A stretch of DNA of 42,069 bases, from positions 1-42,069 of the forward strand of contig CALVJD010000039.1 in NCBI GenBank assembly GCA_944332005.1, written 5' to 3'. The translations under genes and the position numbers were made by a program. The notes below the pieces were generated by a model. It searched no databases, was not told the origin of the DNA, and saw only the letters and a list, made by a program, of their open reading frames with translations. Positions 18,046-25,347 of the stretch are shown piece by piece. Source of the DNA: an uncultured Bacilli bacterium (GTDB lineage Bacteria; Bacillota_I; Bacilli_A; RF39; UBA660). Position 1 is the stretch's first letter. Each line of letters starts with the position of its first letter.

Positions 18046-18426
18046 TTATTTTAATATGAGTCTTTTGTGTACACTCTTTACAAGCATATCTTCATTAGTA
18101 TGAATATAACTTTCATTTATAAATGTCAAAAGTTGTTGCAATTCTTCCAATGATAGATTGTTTAAAGTTTCTAATGCCAAGTCGTATCCGTTACCTTTCC
18201 AAGAACGATTAATACTTTTTGGATCATCTTTATCTCTTGCTTTTCTGTCTGTTTTTCCATTTATAAAATCTTGCATATTAGCATAGTGTTCGTGCCCATG
18301 ACCAGCTTTAATATCATCAGGTTTTGTGTAAGGATATCTGTTTACACTTCCATTATCATCAACTTCAGTTTTAGCAACGACCTCACCGGTATCTTGGTCA
18401 GCACTGAACCATCCCCACTTTCCCAT
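18046..18426 (-). CDS. 126 aa protein of the accessory patch, unknown
   Basis: A soluble, hydrophilic protein without signal peptide or membrane segment. The N-terminus (MGKWGWFSADQDTGEVV) and a His-rich stretch (KAGHGHEHYANM, about 41-52) stand out, followed by a charged KTDRKARDKDDPKS segment. The C-terminal 45 residues look helical (DLALETLNNLSLEELQQLLTFINESY). I do not recognise a family. Its start codon overlaps the stop of the 209 aa gene upstream (TAATG) with GAGGTG as ribosome site, so the two are translated together and probably act together. Confidence 0.75.
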   Translation of the reverse strand: MGKWGWFSADQDTGEVVAKTEVDDNGSVNRYPYTKPDDIKAGHGHEHYANMQDFINGKTDRKARDKDDPKSINRSWKGNGYDLALETLNNLSLEELQQLLTFINESYIHTNEDMLVKSVHKRLILK

Positions 18427-19055
18427 TATTTCACCTCCTCTGTTTCTATATAATCAACAACTTTACCCGTTTTATTATTAATGATTTCGATTCGATAAAA
18501 ATCAGGAAGAAATCCTTTATATGCTTTCAAAGCCAATTCTAAAACTTCGTGAGTAGATAATTTATCCTCATTTAAAGAATCATATTCATCCCAATCCAGT
18601 AAGCCATCAAAATCACTATATAATTGTGTAGGTTTTTTAGTTGCCATCCCACTTGTTTTTGTAGTTCCGTCTTTGTAATAATACTTGAATTGATATATAC
18701 AATCATCATAACTTTGATCAACTATCGCACTTATTACATCACCACTATTTGCATCATAAACCAAATGTCCTTTTTTTCCATCGACGAGTGCTTCACTATT
18801 GTCCACATAACCCAAGACTTCGTTTGTTTCATCATCCAAGATATCAATACGATAAAGATCATGGAATTTTTTATCGTATTCTTGAATTGCAAGTTTTAGA
18901 TAGTTACCAAAATCTTTTTTTTCATCTGCAGTTGTTTGAAAGTGTTCATTTTTGGTTAGCGCTTGCATTTCCTCATCAAATTCAGAAATATCACTATAAC
19001 TTTGTTCACTCAATAAAACTTTTCCATTTTTGTAGTAATACTTGAAACGATACAC
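18426..19055 (-). CDS. Two-repeat protein, copy A (209 aa), unknown
   Basis: A soluble protein made of two related modules of about 90-100 residues. Each starts with YxFKYYYK(N/D)G and ends with a (D)xYRI(D/E)I...T..V..Y motif: MYRFKYYYKNGK...LYRIDILDDETNEVLGYV and IYQFKYYYKDGT...FYRIEIINNKTGKVVDYI. The order suggests a strand hairpin, a helix (LKLAIQEY / LELALKAY) and a closing strand pair. There is no signal peptide. A near-identical paralog lies at 20260-20889. Start is GTG with AAAGGATG. It is co-translated with the 126 aa gene and has its own promoter. Function unknown; the fold resembles no family I can name. Confidence 0.8.
   Translation of the reverse strand: MYRFKYYYKNGKVLLSEQSYSDISEFDEEMQALTKNEHFQTTADEKKDFGNYLKLAIQEYDKKFHDLYRIDILDDETNEVLGYVDNSEALVDGKKGHLVYDANSGDVISAIVDQSYDDCIYQFKYYYKDGTTKTSGMATKKPTQLYSDFDGLLDWDEYDSLNEDKLSTHEVLELALKAYKGFLPDFYRIEIINNKTGKVVDYIETEEVK
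18727..18821. repeat. Near-identical 95 bp tract, copy A
   Basis: This stretch inside the 209 aa gene differs at one base from 20561-20655 in its paralog. The matching tract continues at roughly 90 percent identity to the gene start, whereas the middle of the second module is much more diverged. Confidence 0.9.
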
Positions 19056-19077
19056 AATATCATCCTTTCTTACTTTG

Positions 19078-19106
19078 ATTATAAATAAATTTTATATTAT
19101 AGTAAA
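19078..19106 (-). promoter_or_regulatory. Promoter of copy A and the 126 aa gene
   Basis: TTTACT (19101-19106), 17 bp, TATAAT (19078-19083). The -35 lies within the last codons of the HExxH gene. Confidence 0.6.
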
Positions 19107-19996
19107 GTATTCAACCGAGTTTTTATTAATTTTTTATCTTGGCAATTATCAATCGTTACATTTGTTTCCTGTAATAAATCTTCAACTTGTATGCTTCCTA
19201 ATAAAATCTCTTTGATTGCTAAAATAATATTTTTTCTATTATTTTTACTTTCGCACAAATATCTATCAAACAATTTTTCAGCTTCTAAAATAGATACAAT
19301 TCCCATTGATAATTTCACTTTATCATATAAAGATAAATTCGTGTCTTTATAACTATTGATAGCTTTCGCTAATCTTATCAATCGTAACTTTTCATTAACT
19401 TTGAATGTTTCATAATTATCATTTGTATATAGAGCTGTCAATTTATCAAAAAATATTGGTAATACTTCGCTGTGAATATAACTTTTTACCCCATTATTCA
19501 TTTCTAACTGTGAATGCACAATCTCGTGAGCATATATCCCTGGGGTTAATGTAGAAAATTTATTCGTTATAACAAATTCAGTAAATATAATTTTTTCAAA
19601 TTCTTCATTATTCCCTAAATACATAGGGTTACAATATCCACCTTCAATTCCTAACATATCATCAAATAATATTGGAATATCAAATGGGTTAACAGTAATC
19701 AAATGTTGATCAATTAAATCGATAAACTCATTTAAATTCAACGATTTATTTTTACTAATCACGATGAGTTTTTGTAATACACGGTAAGATATAAATGGTA
19801 TGGGAGTTAAATTAAAAGAATGATCTAAAAAAGGAAGTTTGCCTCTATACAGTAATTCATCAACATTTGTAATAGATAATTCGGATATTTTAGGTTGTTC
19901 CAAATTTTGTAACATGTTTGCTATCTCTAACAAATCAGAAGTTAAAGATATCGGCAGAATTTCATAGTAAGTTTTGCTTTTCAAACTTTTTTTCAT
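19097..19996 (-). CDS. Putative zinc metallopeptidase (HExxH), unknown family
   Basis: A 299 aa protein with an HEIVH motif (residues 157-161) in YAHEIVHSQLE, and a downstream Glu at 177 (SEVLPIF) that could be the third zinc ligand of a gluzincin-like site. Before the motif there is a helical N-terminal domain and a segment GGYCNPMYLG...EKIIFTEFVITNKFSTLTPG that resembles the strand region preceding such helices. No signal peptide or membrane segment is seen, so it is probably cytoplasmic. The start ATG follows GGGAG by nine bases. It lies between the two 209 aa paralogs. The substrate is unknown; a role in acting on, or being regulated by, the flanking proteins is inference. Confidence 0.7.
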   Translation of the reverse strand: MKKSLKSKTYYEILPISLTSDLLEIANMLQNLEQPKISELSITNVDELLYRGKLPFLDHSFNLTPIPFISYRVLQKLIVISKNKSLNLNEFIDLIDQHLITVNPFDIPILFDDMLGIEGGYCNPMYLGNNEEFEKIIFTEFVITNKFSTLTPGIYAHEIVHSQLEMNNGVKSYIHSEVLPIFFDKLTALYTNDNYETFKVNEKLRLIRLAKAINSYKDTNLSLYDKVKLSMGIVSILEAEKLFDRYLCESKNNRKNIILAIKEILLGSIQVEDLLQETNVTIDNCQDKKLIKTRLNTLL

Positions 19997-20259
19997 AGCA
20001 TTATTCTCCCATTAATTAAATATATTGTTTTATATACTATCATTATAGGTCAAATATTTCAAGCTTTTTAACACTATTCTAAAATAAAGTTGAAAGTGGA
20101 TATAAAATTTTAAAGAAATTAAAAAATTTAGTGTGCAGTAAAAATCATTGCCATTTTTGTAATGATCGATTATTTAAAATTTATAAAAAAAGTGAATACT
20201 TTGATGTAAACTCCATTTAGGAGAGATAAATAAAAAAGTAAAAATCAATTATTTTTTTA
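19997..20259. other. AT-rich intergenic region inside the accessory patch
   Basis: The longest gene-free stretch (263 bp). Near 20042-20047 it has a minus-strand TATAAT that could serve the HExxH gene, without a convincing -35. Weak inverted repeats occur (ATCATT/AATGAT near 20144-20165; CTCC/GGAG near 20211-20223). I see no coding potential or RNA gene. Confidence 0.5.
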
Positions 20260-20889
20260 TTAATTTTTCGCTTTCATTTCTATATAATCAACAACTTCAC
20301 CCGTTTTATCATTAATGATTTCAATTCGGTAAAAGTCGGGAAGAAATCCTTTATACGCTTTTACAGCCGTTTCTAAAACTTCTTTTGTCGTAACCTTTCT
20401 TCCATCAAATGCATATAACTCCTCCCATTCGATCAAACCATCAAAATCATTATATAATTCTTCTGGCTTACTTGTTTTAATAGCGCTTACATCAGTAGTT
20501 CCATCCCTATAATAGTATTTAAATCGATATATACCATCATCCGGATCTTTATCTATAGTTGCACTTATTACATCACCACTATTTGCATCATAAACCAAAT
20601 GTCCTTTTTTTACATCGACGAGTGCTTCACTATTGTCCACATAACCCAAGACTTCCTTGGTTTCCTCATCTAGGATATCTATACGATAAAGATCAGAAAA
20701 GTTTTGATCATACTCTTGAATTGCAAGTTTTAGATAGTTACCAAAATCTTTTTTCTGATCTGCAGTTGTTTGAAAGTGTTCGTTTTTGGTTAGCGCTTGC
20801 ATTTCCTCATCAAATTCGGAAATATCACTATAACTTTTTTCACTCAATAAAACTTTCCCATTTTTGTAGTAATACTTGAATCGATACAT
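20260..20889 (-). CDS. Two-repeat protein, copy B (209 aa), unknown
   Basis: Paralog of the 18426-19055 product, same length and same two-module layout. The N-terminal module is almost identical in protein and DNA; the middle (about residues 128-168, for example DVSAIKTSKPEELYNDF and FDGRKVTTKEVLETA) differs strongly from copy A; the last 35 residues are again nearly the same (GFLPDFYRIEIIND). The start is ATG here and GTG in copy A. It begins 38 bp after the DUF1450-like gene and may be read from the pduL promoter. No 126 aa partner follows it; an AT-rich gap comes next. Confidence 0.8.
   Translation of the reverse strand: MYRFKYYYKNGKVLLSEKSYSDISEFDEEMQALTKNEHFQTTADQKKDFGNYLKLAIQEYDQNFSDLYRIDILDEETKEVLGYVDNSEALVDVKKGHLVYDANSGDVISATIDKDPDDGIYRFKYYYRDGTTDVSAIKTSKPEELYNDFDGLIEWEELYAFDGRKVTTKEVLETAVKAYKGFLPDFYRIEIINDKTGEVVDYIEMKAKN
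20561..20655. repeat. Near-identical 95 bp tract, copy B
   Basis: Matches 18727-18821 at 94 of 95 bases, in the same orientation and the same codon frame, across the junction of the two protein modules. Confidence 0.9.
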
Positions 20890-20927
20890 AACACCATTCC
20901 TTTTCCGCTCACAGAGTATACTAACGA

Positions 20928-21152
20928 CTAATTCGTATGAATGACCGTCTTTACTTTTTCCAGTAACTCTTCTTCCGTATTAGCAATTACTGGTATATGA
21001 TTCACAATAACAAATGGTTTTGTTCTTCCGATTCCACACATATTTTGACAACCAATCATAATTTTAGCATTGGGATCCAATGCTTCTAATTTCGACTTTA
21101 AAGATTTTACATTCGTTCCTTTACACTGATCACAAATTCGAAATTCATTCAT
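20928..21152 (-). CDS. DUF1450-like small thioredoxin-fold protein
   Basis: A 74 aa protein resembling YuzB-type DUF1450 proteins, which share the thioredoxin-like [2Fe-2S] ferredoxin fold. Four cysteines are placed as in that fold: CDQC near residue 7 and CQNMC near 35. The central GCQNMCGIGRTKPFVIVNHIPV and the C-terminal helix (EEELLEKVKTVI) fit. Whether it binds an iron-sulfur cluster cannot be told. The ATG overlaps the end of pduL by eight bases, which indicates coupled translation. Confidence 0.7.
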   Translation of the reverse strand: MNEFRICDQCKGTNVKSLKSKLEALDPNAKIMIGCQNMCGIGRTKPFVIVNHIPVIANTEEELLEKVKTVIHTN

Positions 21153-21717
21153 GATCGATCACTTCTCCTAACGTTCCTTTTTCAATGAAAAATCCATTCC
21201 CATCGTCAGTATCGACATGAAGTTCCAAAAATGCTTCCTTTGATATTTTAATATGAACATGATCAAAAATACCACCTTTTTCCGTATCCACTTTCACCGA
21301 TACAATTTGATCATTTTGAAAGCCATATTTCTTGGCATCTTCTTCTGAAATATGAATATGACGATTCGCAATAATACACCCTTGTTCTAACTGAAGCGCT
21401 CCTTTTGGACCAATAATCGTAATAGGTGAACTTCCTTCTAGGTCCCCAGATGTACGAATCGGTGGTTTTAAACCTAATTTAAACGCATCCGTCTTTGAAA
21501 TTTCCACTTGCGTATAACTGCGAACAGGTCCTAATACACGAACGTTCTCAATTTGACTTTTCTCTGTTTTGATCGTGACTTTTTCTAAAGCTGCATATTG
21601 CCCAGGTTGTGTTAGATCACGAGCCTTTGTAAGTTCATATCCTTCACCAAATAACACTTCTAAATCTTCTTTTTTTAAATGTACATGTCGATTTGACACC
21701 CCTATATTAATTTTCAT
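21145..21717 (-). CDS. pduL: PduL-type phosphotransacylase
   Basis: A 190 aa enzyme of the PduL family, which exchanges CoA and phosphate on acetyl or propionyl groups (acyl-CoA to acyl-phosphate), giving ATP through acetate or propionate kinase. Two repeated beta-barrel domains each carry a zinc-ligand motif: NRHVHL (residues 9-14) and NRHIHI (about 118-123), with further conserved VRVLGPVRSYTQVEIS and RTSGDLEGSSP. The protein lacks the N-terminal encapsulation peptide of microcompartment PduL, and no shell genes are nearby, so it probably acts as the cell's phosphotransacetylase. GAGGTG precedes the start. Confidence 0.92.
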   Translation of the reverse strand: MKINIGVSNRHVHLKKEDLEVLFGEGYELTKARDLTQPGQYAALEKVTIKTEKSQIENVRVLGPVRSYTQVEISKTDAFKLGLKPPIRTSGDLEGSSPITIIGPKGALQLEQGCIIANRHIHISEEDAKKYGFQNDQIVSVKVDTEKGGIFDHVHIKISKEAFLELHVDTDDGNGFFIEKGTLGEVIDHE

Positions 21718-21734
21718 CTTATCACCTCATGCTA

Positions 21735-21764
21735 AGTATAGCATTATTGAAAATAAAATAGCAA
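21735..21764 (-). promoter_or_regulatory. Sigma-A promoter of pduL
   Basis: TTGCTA (21759-21764), 18 bp, TATACT (21735-21740) with a TGC extension. Confidence 0.7.
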
Positions 21765-21824
21765 TCGTTTTTTCATAATTCAAACTCTCTTCTCATATTT
21801 TATATAGAAAGAAAGGATGATTAG

Positions 21825-22214
21825 ATGAATAATAATAGTTTTTTTAATCCCAATCTAGTGGGGAATAACACGATAGGAACACCACTTTATACGACCAATG
21901 GTACAACCGTACCAAATCAAGAAACCGCACCGTATCAAACCACACCCATCCCGCCAGCTAGTAATTTAGGAGAAGACCCATATATCGAAAATGTTCTAAA
22001 AAAAACAGCCAGACTAAAAGCTAGTGTCTACATGACATTTCCAGATTCTAATGAATGGCGTGACCGCAAATTCGATGGAATATTAGAAGCTTCTGGGAGA
22101 GATCACATTGTACTAAGTGAACCATCGACAGGAAATTGGTATATTCTTCCATTAATTTATATGGATTTCATTTCTTTCGATGAAAATCTTGCAAATTATC
22201 TTCGTAAATCTTGA
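21825..22214 (+). CDS. gerQ: Spore coat protein GerQ
   Basis: A 129 aa homolog of Bacillus GerQ (YwdL), an inner-coat protein needed for the coat localisation of the cortex hydrolase CwlJ and cross-linked by transglutaminase. The first 50 residues are Asn/Thr/Pro-rich and disordered. The conserved C-terminal domain (about 52-127) includes YIENVLKKTARLKASVYMTF, ILEASGRDHIVLSEPSTG and PLIYMDFISFDE, the family signature. GAAAGGATG precedes the start. Upstream a CATATTTTA element fits a sigma-K-type -10, but no matching -35 is seen. Presence of this gene supports endospore formation. Confidence 0.93.
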   Translation: MNNNSFFNPNLVGNNTIGTPLYTTNGTTVPNQETAPYQTTPIPPASNLGEDPYIENVLKKTARLKASVYMTFPDSNEWRDRKFDGILEASGRDHIVLSEPSTGNWYILPLIYMDFISFDENLANYLRKS

Positions 22215-22239
22215 TAAAGCCATTTAACACTGTTATAAT
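22211..22239 (+). promoter_or_regulatory. Sigma-A promoter of the lemA-like gene
   Basis: TTGATA (22211-22216), 17 bp, TATAAT (22234-22239). The -35 contains the gerQ stop codon. Confidence 0.8.
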
Positions 22240-22256
22240 GTATATAAGGTGATCGT

Positions 22257-22802
22257 ATGGATATTGTGATGTATGTTTTGATGATTTTTATACTTGTTTG
22301 TATATTTCTTATGTGGTACATCACGACATACAACAAGTATCAATCTTATATTATTCGTATCAACGAAGCAGAAGCAAATATTGATTCTACCCTTCGTAAG
22401 CGATTTGATTTATTAAATAAATCAATTGGCATTTTAAAAGTCAATTTAAAGACCGAAGATGAAATATTAGATAAAGTTGTAAAACTTCGTTCTAAAAAGC
22501 TAACCAACTTTGAACTCGATCGCGAACTATACGAAGTAATCAATGAATTTCATGTCGTAATGGAAAGTAATCCAGATCTAAAGACACATGAAGAATTAAT
22601 GAAAATTGTCATTAGTTTGAATGATACCGAAATTGAAATTTCTGCTTTACGCAAATATTATAATAATATTATTACAGATTATAACAAATTGATACGTACT
22701 TTTCCATCTAACGTGGTAGGAAAATTCGCAAAATACAAACTTCGTACTTACTTTGATGGAAAAAACATGGAAGATAATATCTATAACGATTTTAAATTAT
22801 AA
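22257..22802 (+). CDS. LemA family membrane protein
   Basis: A 181 aa protein with one N-terminal membrane helix (about 4-25) and a long helical cytoplasmic or extracellular bundle. Family signatures are INEAEANIDSTLRKRFDLL (about 34-53) and YYNNIITDYNKLIRTFPSNVVG (about 139-160). LemA proteins are widespread; their role is unclear. AAGGTGAT precedes the ATG. It is a single-gene unit with its own promoter and a strong terminator. Confidence 0.88.
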   Translation: MDIVMYVLMIFILVCIFLMWYITTYNKYQSYIIRINEAEANIDSTLRKRFDLLNKSIGILKVNLKTEDEILDKVVKLRSKKLTNFELDRELYEVINEFHVVMESNPDLKTHEELMKIVISLNDTEIEISALRKYYNNIITDYNKLIRTFPSNVVGKFAKYKLRTYFDGKNMEDNIYNDFKL

Positions 22803-22805
22803 AAA

Positions 22806-22836
22806 ACAAATAGCGAAAAGGCTATTTGTTTTTTCT
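22806..22836 (+). terminator. Terminator of the lemA-like gene
   Basis: Stem ACAAATAGC / GCTATTTGT, loop GAAAAG, then T6. Confidence 0.9.
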
Positions 22837-22854
22837 TATATCAATAGGAACACT

Positions 22855-23307
22855 TTAATTCAATAAGTAAATGGCAAAATTAAGATAGGCTGCAAAGATA
22901 AGCCATAAGAAATAAGGTATTTGAAGATAAGCAGCTTTCTTATCGACCTTATAAAATTCATAGATCATCTTTCCTACTAAAAGAATCAGTAATATAATCC
23001 ATAAAAATGATAATCCATAATTTTTGAAATTAAAGAAAAATAATGGCCATAATAAATTCACAGTTAATTGTAAAATATACCACCTCAGTCCTTCCGTTCC
23101 ATCTTTTGATTTCAAAATAAAATAACTAGAAATTCCCATTAATAAATATAAGATCGTCCATACAACTGGGAATACCCACTTTGGTGGAGCCAAAAATGGT
23201 TTGATCATTGCTCCATAAGATTCTACATCCAAGAAAAGCGCAATTAGACTTCCTAACACTGCAGGAATCATTGTACAAACAAGTAATGTTTTCCAATCAA
23301 TTTTCAT
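22855..23307 (-). CDS. tspO: TspO/MBR family membrane protein
   Basis: A 150 aa protein with five membrane helices, homolog of bacterial TspO and the mitochondrial translocator protein, which bind tetrapyrroles and other hydrophobic ligands. Family residues are seen in PPKWVFPVVWTILYLLMGIS (about 40-59), QLTVNLLWPLFFF and PYFLWLIFAAYLNF near the C-terminus. ATG 23307 is used, as GAGGTG precedes it; the in-frame ATG at 23355 has no ribosome site. It follows nth on the same strand after a hairpin. Confidence 0.92.
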   Translation of the reverse strand: MKIDWKTLLVCTMIPAVLGSLIALFLDVESYGAMIKPFLAPPKWVFPVVWTILYLLMGISSYFILKSKDGTEGLRWYILQLTVNLLWPLFFFNFKNYGLSFLWIILLILLVGKMIYEFYKVDKKAAYLQIPYFLWLIFAAYLNFAIYLLN

Positions 23308-23355
23308 TGTTTCACCTCTACTACTAACATATTTAAAAAATGAAAAAACATGCAC

Positions 23356-23395
23356 AAAATAAAAGAAGAAAAGGTTGATTATTTCTTCTTATTTT
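23356..23395 (-). terminator. AT-rich hairpin at the end of nth
   Basis: Arms 23382-23395 and 23356-23371 (AAATAAGAAGAAA-type, two-base bulge) enclose the nth stop codon; on the minus strand the second arm ends in T residues. A weak terminator candidate. Confidence 0.5.
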
Positions 23396-24017
23396 GTTTC
23401 TTATAATATTTACAGATTTCTTGTAATCCACAATGTTGACAATCAGGATTAGAAGCTTTACAGTAATACCTTCCAAATAATACTAATTGATGATGTAAGC
23501 GACTAAGTTTTTCTTTTGGAAATTTTTTATTTAACTTCTTTTCGATCGTAAGTACATCATCTGTTTCTTTGGCAAGTCCTAAACGTTTGCTGACACGTGA
23601 AACATGAGTATCTACCGCAATAACTGGTAAATCATATAAATTGCTGAGAACTACATTCGTCGTTTTTCTGCCAACTCCACTTAACGTCTCTAAAAATTCT
23701 CGATCATTGGGAACCATTCCATTGCTTTTTTCGATCAATGCACCAGCAATTTGTTTAATGTTGAGAGCCTTTTTATGAAACGTTCCAATTGGTCTAATAA
23801 TATTCATCAAATCCTCGATATCAGCATCTCTTAAAGCTTCTAAAGTAGGATATTTTTGAAATAAAATAGCGGTTACTTGATTGACTCTCTTATCAGTCGT
23901 TTGGGCACTGAGCATAACAGCAATCAATAATTCATAGTCTTTATGATAATTTAATTCACATCTTGGATTGGGAATCAATTGATCCCAGTAATCCATCATG
24001 TTATTCACTTCTGTCAT
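23379..24017 (-). CDS. nth: Endonuclease III
   Basis: A 212 aa base-excision repair glycosylase/AP lyase for oxidised pyrimidines. The helix-hairpin-helix ETLSGVGRKTTNVVL contains the catalytic Lys, and AVDTHVSR holds the catalytic Asp. The C-terminal iron-sulfur motif has the exact C-x6-C-x2-C-x5-C spacing (CKASNPDCQHCGLQEIC). The start is uncertain: ATG 24017 gives the usual length before ELNY but has no ribosome site and overlaps dnaD by 17 bases; ATG 23999 or 23996 follow a weak AAGTGA. Placement after dnaD matches Bacillus. Confidence 0.95.
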   Translation of the reverse strand: MTEVNNMMDYWDQLIPNPRCELNYHKDYELLIAVMLSAQTTDKRVNQVTAILFQKYPTLEALRDADIEDLMNIIRPIGTFHKKALNIKQIAGALIEKSNGMVPNDREFLETLSGVGRKTTNVVLSNLYDLPVIAVDTHVSRVSKRLGLAKETDDVLTIEKKLNKKFPKEKLSRLHHQLVLFGRYYCKASNPDCQHCGLQEICKYYKKQNKKK

Positions 24018-24654
24018 TTAGCCAATCATAATCGAAAAGTTCTTTCGGTTCTTGTTTGCGTTCCATAAAGCTTTTCTTTTCCCTTTCCATGTCTTCTTTA
24101 CTATGAATGCCCTTTTTCTTCCATTCATATAAAATTTTATCGATATAACGTAAATTAAATACACCATTGTAAACAGCTTCTTTTAAAGCCAGCAACACGA
24201 CCTCTTCCGTAAACTCACCATCTAACCATCCTCCGATGATTTCATATTCCATACTAGATAAAGTTCTACCAAATTCTTGTTCAAAAGCGTCATATACATT
24301 TGTCTTCTTCGCTTCTTCTTGTACAGGTTTGCCATTGACGATAAAAAACGCTAATTTTTTATAGAGTTCTTCAAAGGAAATGCGCTCCTCTACTTTATTT
24401 CCATTTTTCACTACTTTGATTTCTAAACAATCTTTACTTGCTATATTATTGACAATTTCTAATACTTCATTCAAAGAGTATCCTAAATCTTCCCCAATCT
24501 TCTTAGGATTAAATAATTTATCATTCTCATTCCATAGATAAATGATAAACAACAATTCTTGTTCCGTCAATTTAAATTCACGGCAACTTTGAAATAAAAT
24601 TTTAGGTACAGTAATTGTTTGCTCTTTTAGAAGTTCTATTATTTTATCCATCAT
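24001..24654 (-). CDS. dnaD: DNA replication initiation protein DnaD
   Basis: A 217 aa primosome component that helps load the replicative helicase. The N-terminal winged-helix domain (about 1-110) is followed by a DnaD C-terminal domain (about 125-190: YDAFEQEFGRTLSSMEYEII, FTEEVVLLALKEAV, RYIDKILYEWKKKG). ATG 24654 is chosen, six bases after AAGGTG; the in-frame GTG at 24663 is part of that ribosome site. A TATAAT lies just upstream (minus strand, about 24672-24677). It precedes and overlaps nth. Confidence 0.93.
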   Translation of the reverse strand: MMDKIIELLKEQTITVPKILFQSCREFKLTEQELLFIIYLWNENDKLFNPKKIGEDLGYSLNEVLEIVNNIASKDCLEIKVVKNGNKVEERISFEELYKKLAFFIVNGKPVQEEAKKTNVYDAFEQEFGRTLSSMEYEIIGGWLDGEFTEEVVLLALKEAVYNGVFNLRYIDKILYEWKKKGIHSKEDMEREKKSFMERKQEPKELFDYDWLNDRSE

Positions 24655-24702
24655 AAGCGTCACCTTGTCTAATATTATACAACAAAAGTTTCTATTTGTA
24701 TA

Positions 24703-25314
24703 TCAAAAAGGTAAAGTGAGTGTATCAAAATCATCGTCCTTCCATTTTAAAGTAACCAAATATCCTGCTTTCAATTCCAAAGTGCGATATAATAAATTCG
24801 TATTCTGTGAAATAGGAGAAGATTCTATAATCAGTTTTACTTCATCTGGTATTTCTAATTGCACTTGATAAGGCACATAAAGATAATCACAATCTATAAA
24901 TGTTTGTTCTTTCTCGATAATACAAAGAGATTGATTTTGATAAGTAAGTTTCAAATATGGATCACTGGTAAAGGTAATGAAATCATCTTGATAGTAAGTA
25001 ATCACCTCTACTTTATCTCTTTTATAACCCGCTTGATCGTTTGAAACCCATATTTTGGTTGCTGGATATTCTTGATAGCGCTCTAAAAACAATTTGAGTT
25101 TTTCTTTATTTTCTATTTGTAAAAGAAAAAGATAACTAACCTGATTATTTTGTATTAATAATGCATGATTGCCACTTTCCTGATAAAAAGTAATTCCTAG
25201 TTCATCTTCTTTTAATTGAAAATGATAGCGATCTTTTGAATTGACACTACCTCTCATCATGAGAAGAGAACCTATTAAGATGAAAGCAATGATCCATACA
25301 CTCCATTTTTTCAT
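24703..25314 (-). CDS. Membrane-anchored or secreted protein, unknown
   Basis: A 203 aa protein with an N-terminal hydrophobic segment (about 4-22: WSVWIIAFILIGSLLMM) that acts as a signal anchor. The rest is a beta-rich extracytoplasmic part (QVSYLFLLQIEN, KVEVITYYQDDFITFTSD, YLVTLKWKDDDFDTLTL). Two cysteines lie close together (LCIIEKEQTFIDCDY). I do not recognise a family. The start may be 25314 or 25326 (ATG in MCFKMKK); a hairpin covers the ribosome site. It is the last gene after the 454 aa and CCA-type genes. Confidence 0.65.
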   Translation of the reverse strand: MKKWSVWIIAFILIGSLLMMRGSVNSKDRYHFQLKEDELGITFYQESGNHALLIQNNQVSYLFLLQIENKEKLKLFLERYQEYPATKIWVSNDQAGYKRDKVEVITYYQDDFITFTSDPYLKLTYQNQSLCIIEKEQTFIDCDYLYVPYQVQLEIPDEVKLIIESSPISQNTNLLYRTLELKAGYLVTLKWKDDDFDTLTLPF

Positions 25315-25315
25315 T

Positions 25316-25347
25316 TTAAAACACATCCTACTATAAGGTATGTGTTT
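25316..25347 (-). terminator. Hairpin between cca and the 203 aa gene
   Basis: On the minus strand AAAACACAT and ATGTGTTTT pair around a loop that includes the AGTAGG ribosome site and, in the 3' arm, the ATG at 25326. It could be a (bidirectional) terminator of cca or a structure limiting translation of the next gene. Confidence 0.5.

Noticed and set aside
18749-19045. Plus-strand frames over the duplicated 209 aa genes (also 20559-20879)
   Set aside because: Both copies show the same antisense frame only because the DNA is duplicated; the minus-strand genes have ribosome sites, coupled partners and protein-level conservation.
20140-20230. Possible small RNA in the 263 bp gap
   Set aside because: Only weak short inverted repeats and no clear promoter-terminator pair.
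18046-20889. Reading the duplicated patch as an insertion sequence or prophage remnant
   Set aside because: No transposase, integrase, terminal inverted repeats or target duplication were seen.
21795-21810. Sigma-K promoter for gerQ
   Set aside because: CATATTTTA fits a -10, but no AC at the right distance upstream; kept only as a remark.
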